A stretch of 64,000 bases of DNA from Planctomycetaceae bacterium. Lineage in GTDB: Bacteria > Planctomycetota > Phycisphaerae > Phycisphaerales > UBA1924. The DNA is taken from assembly GCA_021294835.1 (NCBI GenBank), contig JAJTDF010000001.1:37665-101664 (forward strand), in the 5' to 3' direction. The notes beneath the pieces are model-generated. The model had not been told where the DNA came from and ran no database searches. It saw only the letters and a program-made list of their open reading frames with translations. Positions 45,383-54,800 of this stretch are shown here, one piece after another (position 1 is the first letter of the stretch; the number at the start of each line of letters is the position of its first letter). The translations under genes were made by a program, and so were the position numbers.

Positions 45383-46491
45383 GCACCACGTCACCCGCCG
45401 CGTCCGCCAAGGTCGATCAGGCCCTGCGCCAGTCCGCCGAGAACCAGTTCGCCGCTGAACTGACCGCACTCGCCCGCACCGACACCGCGCCCAAGCCGCC
45501 CCGCTGGCGGCTCTCGCCCGCCGCCGTGGTCACCTACCTCATGGGCGGCACACTGTCCGACGGAACCGTCATCACCCCCAAGTACGTCGGCAACCGGCGG
45601 CTGATGGAGATCGCCGTCACCACCCTGCTCACCGACCGGGCCCTGCTGCTGCTCGGCGTCCCCGGCACCGCCAAGAGCTGGGTCAGCGAGCACCTGTCAG
45701 CCGCCATCAGCGGCGATTCCACACTGCTTGTGCAGGGCACCGCCGGTACGCCCGAAGAGGCCATCCGGTACGGGTGGAACTACGCGCTGCTGCTGGCCAA
45801 AGGCCCCACCCGCGAGGCAATGGTCCCCAGCCCGGTGATGCGCGGCATGACCACCGGCACCATTGTCCGGGTCGAAGAACTCACCCGCGTGCCCAGCGAC
45901 GTGCAGGACACGCTGATCACCATCCTGTCCGAAAAGACCCTCCCTATTCCCGAACTGAACGAAGAAGTCCGCGCCGTCAAGGGCTTCAACATCATCGCCA
46001 CCGCCAACGACCGCGACAAGGGCGTGAACGAACTCTCCAGCGCCCTCAAGCGGCGTTTCAACACCGTGGTGCTGCCCGTGCCCGAGACCGCTGAAGAAGA
46101 GATCACCATCGTGCAGCGGCGGGTGGTGCAGCTTGGCCGGGCCCTGGAACTGCCCTCCGAGGCGCCCGTGCTCGAGGAGATTCGCCGCGTGGTCACGGTG
46201 TTCCGTGAACTGCGCGAGGGCAAGACCAGCGACGGCAAGAGCAAGCTCAAGCAGCCCTCCGGCTCGCTCAGCACCGCCGAGGCCATCAGCGTCGTCACCA
46301 GCGGCATCGCCCTCGCCGCCCACTTCGGAGACGGCACGGTCAAGGCCGCCGACGTCGCCAGCGGCATGATCGGCGCCATCATCAAGGACCCAGTTCAGGA
46401 CCGCGTCGTGCTGCAGGAGTACCTCGAGACGGTCGTGAAGGAGCGCGACGGCTGGAAGGACCTCTACCGGGCCTGCAAGAACATGATCTGA
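45379..46491 (+). CDS. MoxR-type AAA+ ATPase (YehL-like)
   Basis: A 370-residue AAA+ motor. Walker A is GVPGTAKS at 93-100. Walker B is IVRVEELTRVP with Glu166-Glu167 where MoxR proteins usually have Asp-Glu. Further features are DTLITILSEK, the sensor-1 segment NIIATANDRDKGVNELSSALKRRF with the Arg finger, and a C-terminal helical lid with VVTSGIALAAHFGD. MoxR ATPases work with VWA proteins to fold, activate or load cofactors into targets. It is in the middle of the operon (GTGA overlap upstream, 41 bp before the DUF5682-like gene). The length is close to what I recall for E. coli YehL. Confidence 0.88.
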   Translation: MSTTSPAASAKVDQALRQSAENQFAAELTALARTDTAPKPPRWRLSPAAVVTYLMGGTLSDGTVITPKYVGNRRLMEIAVTTLLTDRALLLLGVPGTAKSWVSEHLSAAISGDSTLLVQGTAGTPEEAIRYGWNYALLLAKGPTREAMVPSPVMRGMTTGTIVRVEELTRVPSDVQDTLITILSEKTLPIPELNEEVRAVKGFNIIATANDRDKGVNELSSALKRRFNTVVLPVPETAEEEITIVQRRVVQLGRALELPSEAPVLEEIRRVVTVFRELREGKTSDGKSKLKQPSGSLSTAEAISVVTSGIALAAHFGDGTVKAADVASGMIGAIIKDPVQDRVVLQEYLETVVKERDGWKDLYRACKNMI

Positions 46492-46532
46492 GTCGATCTC
46501 CGCCAACCGCGCTCCCGGCCGGTCCTGTTGCC

Positions 46533-48839
46533 ATGCCACCAGCTCTTCACATACTCGGCGTTCGCCATCACGGCCCCGGATCGGCCCGACTGGTCCACCG
46601 CGCCTTGGAGGCCCTCCGCCCCACCGCCGTGCTCATCGAAGGGCCGGCCGACGGCACCGAGGCCATCGCCCTCGCTGCCGAGGCCGCCATGCGACCGCCG
46701 GTCGCCCTCCTGGTCTACGAGCAGGCTCGCCCCCGCAACGCCGCCATCTACCCGTTTGCCGAGTTCTCCCCTGAGTGGCAGGCCATCCGATGGAGCCTGA
46801 CCGCCGGCGCTGCCGTCCGCTTCATGGACCTGCCGCGTTCCGCCTCCCCGCCCGACGCCCAGGACGACGCCAACCAAGGCGATGTCCGATCCGACCCGCC
46901 TAGCCCGCAATCGCCACCTCCGCAGGCGTCCGGCACGCCGCAGGCTGACCAGCCCCCACCCCGCCGAGGCGCACTGGACCTCCTCGCGCAGGCTGCCGGG
47001 CATGACGACGGCGAACACTGGTGGGGGCGACTGATCGAGGAACTCCGCGGGGACAGCGACCCGCTGGCGGTGTTCAGCGCCGTCAACGCCGCCATGGCCG
47101 AAGCCCGCACCGCCTCCGGTACGACTCCGCTCGACCCCGACGAACCCCTCCGCGAGGCGCACATGCGCCGCGCCATCCGCGAAACCCTCAAAGACGACCA
47201 CCAGACCGTCGTTGTCCTCTGCGGGGCATGGCACGCTCCCGTGCTCGGACTCGACGCTCTCAAGAGCTTCCCCGCCGCCGCCGACAACCAACTGCTCAAG
47301 GGGCTGCCCAAGGCCAAGTCGGTCGCCACATGGATCCCCTGGACCTACCAGCGTCTGGCCGCCGAGTCCGGCTACGGCGCTGGGATCCACAGTCCCGGGT
47401 GGTACCACCACCTCTGGTCCACCCGCTCGCACATCTGTGAATCCTGGCTCACCAAAGTCGCCCGCCTGCTGCGGACTGAGGGGCTGGACGCTCCGCCCGC
47501 GGGCGTCATCGAAGCGGTGCGGCTGGCCGAAGGACTCGCCGCACTCCGCGGCCGCACCCTGGCCGGCCTGGACGAACTCGAAGAAGCCACCCTCGCCATC
47601 CTCTGCCATGCCAACCCGGTCCCCCTCCGCGTCATCCGCGACAAACTGATCATCAGCGATCGCCTCGGCGAGGTGCCGGCCAACGCCCCGGCCGTCCCCC
47701 TCCAGCAGGACCTGACCGCCCTCCAGAAGTCGCTCCGCCTCAAGCCTACCGCCGACGAATCGCAACTCGATCTGGATCAGCGCAAGCCCCTCGATCTGTC
47801 TCGCAGTCACCTGCTCCACCGGCTCAACCTGCTCAACATTCCGTGGGGCGTGATGGTCGAAGATCGTCGCCGCCAGACCAGCACGTTCCACGAACTCTGG
47901 CAACTGCAATGGAAGCCCGAGTTCGCCGTCGACCTGATCGACGCCGCCCGCTGGGGCAACACCGTTCAGGAGGCGGCCGCCAACCGGGTGATCGACCGCA
48001 GTCGCACCGCGACCAGCCTCCCCGACCTCACCTTGGTGCTCAGCGAGGTGCTGCTGGCCGACCTCCCCGAGGCCACCGACGCGGTGCTGCACCGCATCGA
48101 GTCCCTCGCCGCCGTCTCGGCGGATGTCGCCCGCCTGCTGGAGGCGATCCCTCCGCTCGCCCAGGTGCTCCGCTACGGCAACGTCCGCCAGACTCGCTCG
48201 CAGGCGGTCGAGCCCATGCTCCTCAGCCTGCTGGCCCGTGCCTGCGCCGGCCTGCTGCCCGCGTGCGCCTCGCTTGATGATGACGCCGCCGAGGCCATGG
48301 CCTCCTCCATCGCCGCCGCCCACGCCGCCTTGATGACCCTTGAGCGCCCGGGCATGGCGGCCGATTGGCTGGCAAGCCTGCGGGCCCTCGGTGAGACCGA
48401 CACCCACGGGCGTGTCGCCGGTCAGGCCTGGCGATTGCTGCTCGAGAGCGATCAGGCCCACGCCGAGGCGGCCGCCACCCACCTCTCCCTGGCCCTCTCC
48501 CCCGGGGGCGGCCCGGAGCGGGCAGCCGCGTGGCTGGAGGGCTTCCTCGGCGGCTCCGGGCTCGTGCTCGTGCACGATGAGCGGCTGCTGGGCATCGTTG
48601 ATGACTGGCTCAGCGGCCTACCGCGAGACATCTTCGACCGCCTCTGCCCCATCATCCGCCGCACCTTCTCCACCTTCGCGAAAGCCGAGCGACGCAAGAT
48701 CGGCGAACGCATCAGGCTCAGCCAGACCGACAGCAGCCGCTCCTCTGGCGGGCACCCGGCTGATGAGGATTACGCGCCCGAGCGTGGCCGATTGGTCGAG
48801 CCCATCATCGCGCTGCTTCTTGCGGAGAACCGCCCATGA
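46533..48839 (+). CDS. DUF5682-like protein (YehM-like), possible TIKI/TraB-type fold
   Basis: A 768-residue protein. The N-terminus begins HILGVRHHGPGSARLV (Gly9-x-x-His12) and RPTAVLIEGP (Glu36), and a second GxxH occurs as GAWH at 231-234 after REAHMRRAIRETL. This spacing of GxxH, a Glu and a second GxxH resembles the TraB/TIKI/EreA-like hydrolase group. A Pro-rich, poorly conserved linker lies at about 100-150. The C-terminal 400 residues are helical. The gene lies between the MoxR ATPase and the VWA protein, with an ATGA overlap to the latter. The DUF5682 label is from memory; enzymatic activity is an inference from the motifs. Confidence 0.75.
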   Translation: MPPALHILGVRHHGPGSARLVHRALEALRPTAVLIEGPADGTEAIALAAEAAMRPPVALLVYEQARPRNAAIYPFAEFSPEWQAIRWSLTAGAAVRFMDLPRSASPPDAQDDANQGDVRSDPPSPQSPPPQASGTPQADQPPPRRGALDLLAQAAGHDDGEHWWGRLIEELRGDSDPLAVFSAVNAAMAEARTASGTTPLDPDEPLREAHMRRAIRETLKDDHQTVVVLCGAWHAPVLGLDALKSFPAAADNQLLKGLPKAKSVATWIPWTYQRLAAESGYGAGIHSPGWYHHLWSTRSHICESWLTKVARLLRTEGLDAPPAGVIEAVRLAEGLAALRGRTLAGLDELEEATLAILCHANPVPLRVIRDKLIISDRLGEVPANAPAVPLQQDLTALQKSLRLKPTADESQLDLDQRKPLDLSRSHLLHRLNLLNIPWGVMVEDRRRQTSTFHELWQLQWKPEFAVDLIDAARWGNTVQEAAANRVIDRSRTATSLPDLTLVLSEVLLADLPEATDAVLHRIESLAAVSADVARLLEAIPPLAQVLRYGNVRQTRSQAVEPMLLSLLARACAGLLPACASLDDDAAEAMASSIAAAHAALMTLERPGMAADWLASLRALGETDTHGRVAGQAWRLLLESDQAHAEAAATHLSLALSPGGGPERAAAWLEGFLGGSGLVLVHDERLLGIVDDWLSGLPRDIFDRLCPIIRRTFSTFAKAERRKIGERIRLSQTDSSRSSGGHPADEDYAPERGRLVEPIIALLLAENRP

Positions 48840-50020
48840 GCACTGGAAGCAACACAGATCGGCTGGAACGGTGGCGGCTGGTGCTCGGCGGCGGCGAGGC
48901 CGACGGCACCGGTGCCCCGCTTGAAGGACACCTGCTGGCCATCGATCGCACGCTGGCAGCGCTCTACGACCGCGACGACGCCCCCCGCCGGGGCCGGGGC
49001 GGTCTGGGGGCCTCCGCCCCCACTGCGGCACGCTGGCTGGGTGATATCCGCGAGTACTTCCCATCATCGGTGGTCCGGGTCATGCAGAAGGACGCCATCG
49101 AGCGGCTCGGCATGGACCAACTGCTCCTGGAACCCGAGATGCTCGAGGCCGTCGAGCCGGACATCAACCTGGTGACCACGCTGATGTCCCTCTCCGGGGC
49201 CATCCCCGCCAAAGCCAAGGCCACCGCACGTGAGATCGTCCGCCGCGTCGTCCGCGACCTGATGCGCAAGCTCGAAGCCCCCACCCGCCAGGCGGTGACC
49301 GGCGCACTCAAGCGGTCCTCACGCACGCGACGCCCGCGGCACAACGAGATCGACTGGAACCGCACGATCCGGGCGAACCTCAAGCACTACCAGCCCGAGC
49401 ATCGCACCATCGTGCCCGAGACCCGCATCGGCTACGGCCGCAAGCGGACCGAACTGCGGACGGTCATCGTGTGCATCGACCAGAGCGGCTCGATGGGCGA
49501 GTCGGTGGTGTACTCGGGCGTCTTCGGCGCCGTGCTGGCCTCCATCCCCGCGATGAAGAGTCACGTGGTGGCGTTCGACACCGCCGTGGTGGACCTCACG
49601 GAGAAGATGTCCGACCCGGTGGACGTGCTGATGGGCGTGCAACTCGGCGGCGGGACGGACATCAACTTGGCGTTGAGCTATTGCCAGGGCCTGATCACCC
49701 GCCCGGCCGACACGGTGCTGGTGCTGATCTCCGACCTGTATGAAGGCGGGGACCAGAAGGCCATGCTCAAGCGGGTCCGCCAGATCACAACGTCCGGCGT
49801 GAAGATGGTGGCACTGCTGGCCCTCGGCGACCACGGCGCGGCCATCTTCGACACCACCGTCGCGAGCAAGATCGCCGCGATGGGCGTCCCCAGCTTCGCC
49901 TGCACCCCCGACCGCTTCCCCGACCTGCTCGCCGCCGCACTGCAAGGCAGCGACCTCGGCTCCTGGGCCTCCGCCCAAGGGCTTACAACAACCCGGGCCT
50001 CAACCAGCCCGGAGCCGTAA
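48836..50020 (+). CDS. VWA-domain (CoxE/YehP-like) protein
   Basis: A 394-residue protein with a helical N-terminal half and a C-terminal VWA domain beginning at RTVIVCIDQSGSMGESV. The metal site is complete: DQSGSM at 215-220, GGGTDINLAL (Thr) and LISDLYEGGD (Asp). CoxE-like VWA proteins act with MoxR ATPases. The ATG overlaps the stop of the DUF5682-like gene (ATGA) and the stop overlaps the next start (TAATG), so it is tightly coupled on both sides. The role is inferred from the ATPase three kilobases upstream. Confidence 0.87.
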   Translation: MSTGSNTDRLERWRLVLGGGEADGTGAPLEGHLLAIDRTLAALYDRDDAPRRGRGGLGASAPTAARWLGDIREYFPSSVVRVMQKDAIERLGMDQLLLEPEMLEAVEPDINLVTTLMSLSGAIPAKAKATAREIVRRVVRDLMRKLEAPTRQAVTGALKRSSRTRRPRHNEIDWNRTIRANLKHYQPEHRTIVPETRIGYGRKRTELRTVIVCIDQSGSMGESVVYSGVFGAVLASIPAMKSHVVAFDTAVVDLTEKMSDPVDVLMGVQLGGGTDINLALSYCQGLITRPADTVLVLISDLYEGGDQKAMLKRVRQITTSGVKMVALLALGDHGAAIFDTTVASKIAAMGVPSFACTPDRFPDLLAAALQGSDLGSWASAQGLTTTRASTSPEP

Positions 50021-50430
50021 TGCCATCAGCCCCCCTCCCCGCACCACCCGCAGTGCCCCCCACGGGATCCCCCGTCGATCACCGATCCATCACCAAAGTG
50101 GGCAGGGCCGGACTGGAAAACCCTCGTCTTTCCAAGCAGAACACGCCACATCGCACCTCGCGCGGCCACACATCCGGCCACAGCCCTCCGGAGGGTGATT
50201 CTGGCACGCGCCCGCACCCCTCCGGTGGACCTCCGAACCAGTCCGATGCCGACTCCATCCTCGCCGGATTGGCGAAGTCGCTGCACACGCTCCCGCCGCA
50301 CGTGCGCAGCAGCCTTGCAGCCTTCCTCGCTGCCGTGACGCAAGCCGATCAACCCATCTCACCGAACGCCAACGACGACCACCTGCGCGGGCTCGGTGTC
50401 GCAAACCCCAACGCAGGAGGTGCCCAGTGA
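50020..50430 (+). CDS. Hypothetical protein coupled to the VWA gene
   Basis: A 136-residue protein with a Pro/Ser/Thr-rich, probably disordered N-terminal 80 residues and a short helical region (ADSILAGLAKSLHTLPPHVRSSLAAFLAAVTQ) near the C-terminus. The ATG lies in a TAATG overlap with the VWA stop and the stop overlaps the next gene (GTGA). The helical segment might bind a partner in the complex. No family was recognised. It could be a lineage-specific addition to the system. Confidence 0.6.
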   Translation: MPSAPLPAPPAVPPTGSPVDHRSITKVGRAGLENPRLSKQNTPHRTSRGHTSGHSPPEGDSGTRPHPSGGPPNQSDADSILAGLAKSLHTLPPHVRSSLAAFLAAVTQADQPISPNANDDHLRGLGVANPNAGGAQ

Positions 50431-51650
50431 TCTCGTCCGCCTCCACGCCCACGCAACGGACGCACGCCGGCGTCGCTGATGCCCCGGTGCTGCGCCTCGC
50501 CCCGGTGCCGCTGCACAGCGACGGTGCCGAACTCGGTCCGCAACCGATCGCTCCGGTCCCCCACTTCTCATCGTCCGACCGGCCCCAGCCGGTTGCGACC
50601 CAGCCTTGCCCGCCCCGCGTGGTTGAACGCAACCGCCAGAACGCCCTCCGAAGCACCGGGCCGCGGAGTGTGGCTGGGAAGGCTGTCGCCCGGGCCAACG
50701 CGATCAAGCACGGTCTGACGGCCAACCCGGCGGCCGGGGTCATTGAGGACCCGGCGGCGTTTGAGGGCCTGCTGGATGAACTCGTCGCCCACTACCAGCC
50801 GACCAATCCCGTTGAAGCCGCCTTGGTTGAGCGGATCGCCGCTTGCCTGTGGCGGCTGCGACGGGCGACGTTGGCGGAAACGGCGATGGTGAACGTCCAG
50901 TGCCTCGCCGAGGCCCGCGCCGCCAGCCATGGCGAGGTCCAGCGGTGGATCGAGCGCATCAACCAAGCCTGGATCCCCCAGCCCGTCGAGGTGCCCCTGC
51001 CGTGGGCGAGCGACGGACCGGGACGGGCGGCGACCGGTCAGCGCACCGCTTGGCAACGCACCCGCCTGGCGGAACTGGATGAACTCCGCGAAGGTGAGAT
51101 GGCTACATCCGGGGCCGCCCTTGAGGCCATGGCCACCATGCTCGAGAACCTTGCCGAGCGACTGGAGCGGACGCCGGGTGCCTTCGGCTGCGAGGACGCC
51201 GAGAAGATGGCCTGGCTGCTCGGTGACTTCGCCGGCTACTTCCCCGTCGAACTCCACGGCCGCTTCCAGGACCGAGGCATGCCCGCCAGCCCACCCGGGG
51301 GCGCCGGCGATGCCTCCCCATCCCTGTCACCCGCCGCCGCCGATCCGCGGCACCGCATGCCCCTCACGCCGACGGGGCGAATGATCGCCGAGGCCATGGA
51401 TCGCCCGCCCGAGGCACCCCTGAACGCCGCCCTGATCGCCCGCATCAGCGCCCGGCTGGAGACCCTGCGGCATCAGGGTGCCGCCTGCCCCCAGCCACTC
51501 ACCAGCACCCAAGTGCGTCACCGAGTGGCTGGTGCAGCGCTGATGGACGCGGCGGCCATGGAGCGGCTGCTGCGCTACGAGGGGCACGCGGAGCGGAGCC
51601 TGGCGCGGGCGCTGGCGGAACTGGAGCGGCAAGGGTGTCGGAGGACATGA
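50427..51650 (+). CDS. Protein of the 'NALRSTGPR...NAIKHGL' type
   Basis: A 407-residue protein. After a disordered N-terminus, residues about 68-98 carry RNRQNALRSTGPRSVAGK and ANAIKHGL, a short basic signature common in planctomycetes and acidobacteria proteins of unknown role (some automatically named transposase, without catalytic motifs). A helical region (FEGLLDELVAHYQPTNPVEAALVERIAACLWRLRRATLAE) follows. The C-terminal half is helical and rich in Ala/Leu/Arg. The start is GTG with AGGAGG five bases upstream and overlaps the preceding stop, so it is the last gene of the run. The basic signature may bind nucleic acid; this is inference. Confidence 0.65.
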   Translation: MISSASTPTQRTHAGVADAPVLRLAPVPLHSDGAELGPQPIAPVPHFSSSDRPQPVATQPCPPRVVERNRQNALRSTGPRSVAGKAVARANAIKHGLTANPAAGVIEDPAAFEGLLDELVAHYQPTNPVEAALVERIAACLWRLRRATLAETAMVNVQCLAEARAASHGEVQRWIERINQAWIPQPVEVPLPWASDGPGRAATGQRTAWQRTRLAELDELREGEMATSGAALEAMATMLENLAERLERTPGAFGCEDAEKMAWLLGDFAGYFPVELHGRFQDRGMPASPPGGAGDASPSLSPAAADPRHRMPLTPTGRMIAEAMDRPPEAPLNAALIARISARLETLRHQGAACPQPLTSTQVRHRVAGAALMDAAAMERLLRYEGHAERSLARALAELERQGCRRT

Positions 51651-51848
51651 CGAATTGACCTGCTCCCGAAATCCTGATCGAGGCCCATCAGCGGTCTGAC
51701 GCCCGCCAACACTGCCGGCCTCGGGCCGACGGCCACAGAATGCAAAGCCCCTCCAGCGCGACCGGCAATGCAACTCGTCCGAATCACACAACACCTGTGG
51801 TGCTCCCTGGATGACACGGAGCAAGCACTGAACGGGTCAAGTCACCGC
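51651..51848. other. Short convergent intergenic region
   Basis: About 200 bp between the last gene of the MoxR-VWA run and the stop of the giant secreted protein (opposite strands). I see no clear intrinsic terminator; a GC-rich partial inverted repeat near 51710-51740 is not followed by T. Confidence 0.4.
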
Positions 51849-54800
51849 TCACGGACATCCGTCGGCAAAGCCGGCGATGAAGGCCACGAAGTCATCACCG
51901 GTCAGCAGGCCGTCCGGCACACTCGGCGGGCCACCGATTCCGCACACGTCCGCCAGCAAGTCGCCCGCCGCGAAAGCATTCAGGAACGCGATGTAGTCAT
52001 CCGCCGTCACCAGTTCGTCCGGCGCCGGCACCTGACCAACACCCACAATGTCCGGGATGCACTGGCCCACGGAGAAGACGAACCACCGAACGTCATATGC
52101 GCCGCTCTTGCCGGCCTGAACCACGCGTGTGCCGGACGCGTCGGTGACGCTGAACGTCAAATCCGCCGCAGGCGCAGCGCTCGACGCCACGACCGCACCG
52201 AACACATCCAGCACCGGCTGGGACAAGGACAGGTCCCACGGCGGCGAGGCCTGACTGTCCGCCAGATTGCGGTCGCTGATGGCGACGAAGTACGCTCCCT
52301 GGCGATACGCAAACCGCGACCGCGCATGCCGTGACTCCGGGCCGGCCGGGGCAACGTCGTCGCTCATCGCATCGGCGATGGGCATCAGGTTCCGGTCGAA
52401 CACCAGGATCTCGCTGTCCGTACCGTGTCCCTGCCCGGCCGTTGTGATGACGATCTCACCCGGAGTCAGCTCGCCAAGCCACTGAGGTGTGACCGGCTCG
52501 GACTTGATCGTCACCTCGTACGGCTGGATCGTCTGCGACGTCCCCGCCACCGAGTACAGCACACGTTCTCCGGTGCCGAAGCCGTACCACTGATTGAACG
52601 ACACCGGCCGAGGCGGAGCCAGGAGCTGCACCGGCACATCGCTCGCGGCATCAATCTGGCCCGACTCCTGGGCGAAGCCGCGAATCGCCGTCGTGTGACC
52701 GGCGCCACCGGCGCTCGCCAGGGTCAGTCGGTGCCGGTAGATGGCCGCCGGGAAAGCGGGGGCGCCGACTCGGAAGTAGTCAACCGTGCTCCCCGCCGGC
52801 CCGGACGAGGCGCTGCCCGTCGTAGACCCGCTGATCCGGTCGAGCGCCGACATCGTCACCACGGTCGCTTGCGACCTCGACTGATTCGGCTCAAACTCCT
52901 GGAACGTGCTGGAAGGCACGGGCAGGCCGCTGCTGGAGATCGGCAGCCCCGTCCAACACGGATCCGCGACGTAGCGAGCCTCCAGCCCGACGCCGGCTGC
53001 GGCGGTCTGGACATCCGCCTCGCTGATGACACCATCCCGATTGACATCGGCCCGAACCGACGAAGCATCCGCCGGGATCACCGGAGTCGAGGCCGCGACG
53101 CCAAGCAGCGACCGATAGAAGGCCAGATCACGGCTGTTCACGGCCCGATCTCCGTTGGCGTCTCCTCGCAGCACGGTCAGGTTCGTGCCTGTTCCCTGAC
53201 GAACGACCCGACCGAGCACGTCCGCCAGGCCGATCACCCGCAGGCAGTACCTCGCCTTGTCCGGCAGCGGCTGCGAGAACACGATCCGCCCGGTGCGTCC
53301 ATCACCGACCACTTCGGTCGTCCACGTGAGCCCGCCGAGGGCAACCTGGTCGCCCAGCAGATCACGCCCGGTGATGCTCACCGTTGACGGTGTGAAGGTT
53401 GCCGCGTTGATCCGCTCAGAGAGCGTGAACTCGATCACCCGGCCGCCGCCGGTGCGTGCTTCACCAAGTTCACCTCCGACCGGAGCGGAGACCACCAGAT
53501 CACCCAAGCCCTCATGGGCGGCCACGCTCCTCCATCCGGTCACCGCCGAGGGCGGCGAGACGGTATCGAAGGTGACGATGTAGGAACCGCTGCCGCCGTC
53601 ATCGAACAGATGGATGCGGGGCTCGACGAGGGGTCGCTGGCGATCGCGGAACACGTACCTGGTCTGCCACACGTTGTACAGGCTGGTGGTCTCAGCGGCG
53701 GGACGGACCGGCAGCTCTCGCCCATCGGCCCGCCGGACCGTCGCCACCCGCAATTGCCCGCCGGTCGGATCCGGGAAGGTCACATACACGTACCCGGGCA
53801 CCGGCGGGAACTGCAGGCGATACTGGCTGGTGCCGGGGATGGCCTGGAAGGACGCACTGACAACACTCGCCACCGAGGCCACACTTCCATCGGAGAGGTG
53901 AACCCGATCCGGAAGTTTGGCGATCGCCGGGACTGCGGGGTTCTCGTTGGGGTCGTCCACGCCGGAGAGTTCGTCGGTCAGGAAGTCGGGCTCTGGCCCG
54001 TCAGCGCCCACCCGGAGTGATCTCACGGCCCGGCTGAGCGAGAAGGTGCTGACCGACTCGATCAACGCGACCCGCTCGTCGTCGATGCCATAGTCGGGGC
54101 GGCGACGGAAGGAAGCCTGGAAAGACTCGAAGAAGCCGAGCAGCGTGGTGGTGAGCAGGTAGCGACCCACCTTGGTGGTCTGGGGCGGCAATTCACCGAG
54201 CCGCAGCGTCAGCGACGGCTCAACCGGCTGACCGCCGATCTGCGCACCGACGATGAAGAACTCGATCAGCAGCCTTCGCACATTCTCCACGATCCGGGGC
54301 TGGCTTGACGTGACCGTCACGTTGCTGGCGGTGCCGAAACCCCGGTTGGACATCATCAGCCCAAGCGAGAACGGCTCGGATGGTTCGACGACGTCGGAGG
54401 TAAAGGGGTCGTCGGCGAACACTTCGCGTTGGAGGAAGTACTTGACCTCAAGTCGAGGATCCGGACGCACAGTGAGCGGGACCGGGGTGAAGAAGAAGCT
54501 CCGCGGGGCGCCACCCTGTGTGTAATGGACGACACCGCCGAAACTGTACTGAACCGGCACAGTCGGGGCGGCGTCACGGGTGGGGAGGATGATCCAGTTG
54601 GCGGTAGCGCGAACGCCGGGGGCGACCACGCCGTTGCCGGTGACCCCGGTGACCCCGTTGAGGGTGGGCTCGGTGGAAACGGCGAAGCGATCGGTGACAT
54701 CGGCACCGAGAGCGTCGAACACGGCCAATTGCACGCGGATGCTCTCAACCGGGCCGGCGCCTTGGGAGTTGTCGATCTCCAGCGTGCCGCTGATGGCGGT

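Noticed and set aside
46464..48575. 703-codon minus-strand frame opposite the DUF5682-like gene
   Set aside because: Antisense shadow; the plus strand has conserved-looking motifs and overlaps with both neighbouring genes.
50427..51650. Possible transposase
   Set aside because: The NALRSTGPR/NAIKHGL type is sometimes named so in automatic annotation, but there are no DDE, Tyr or Ser recombinase motifs, no terminal repeats and the gene is coupled to its operon.
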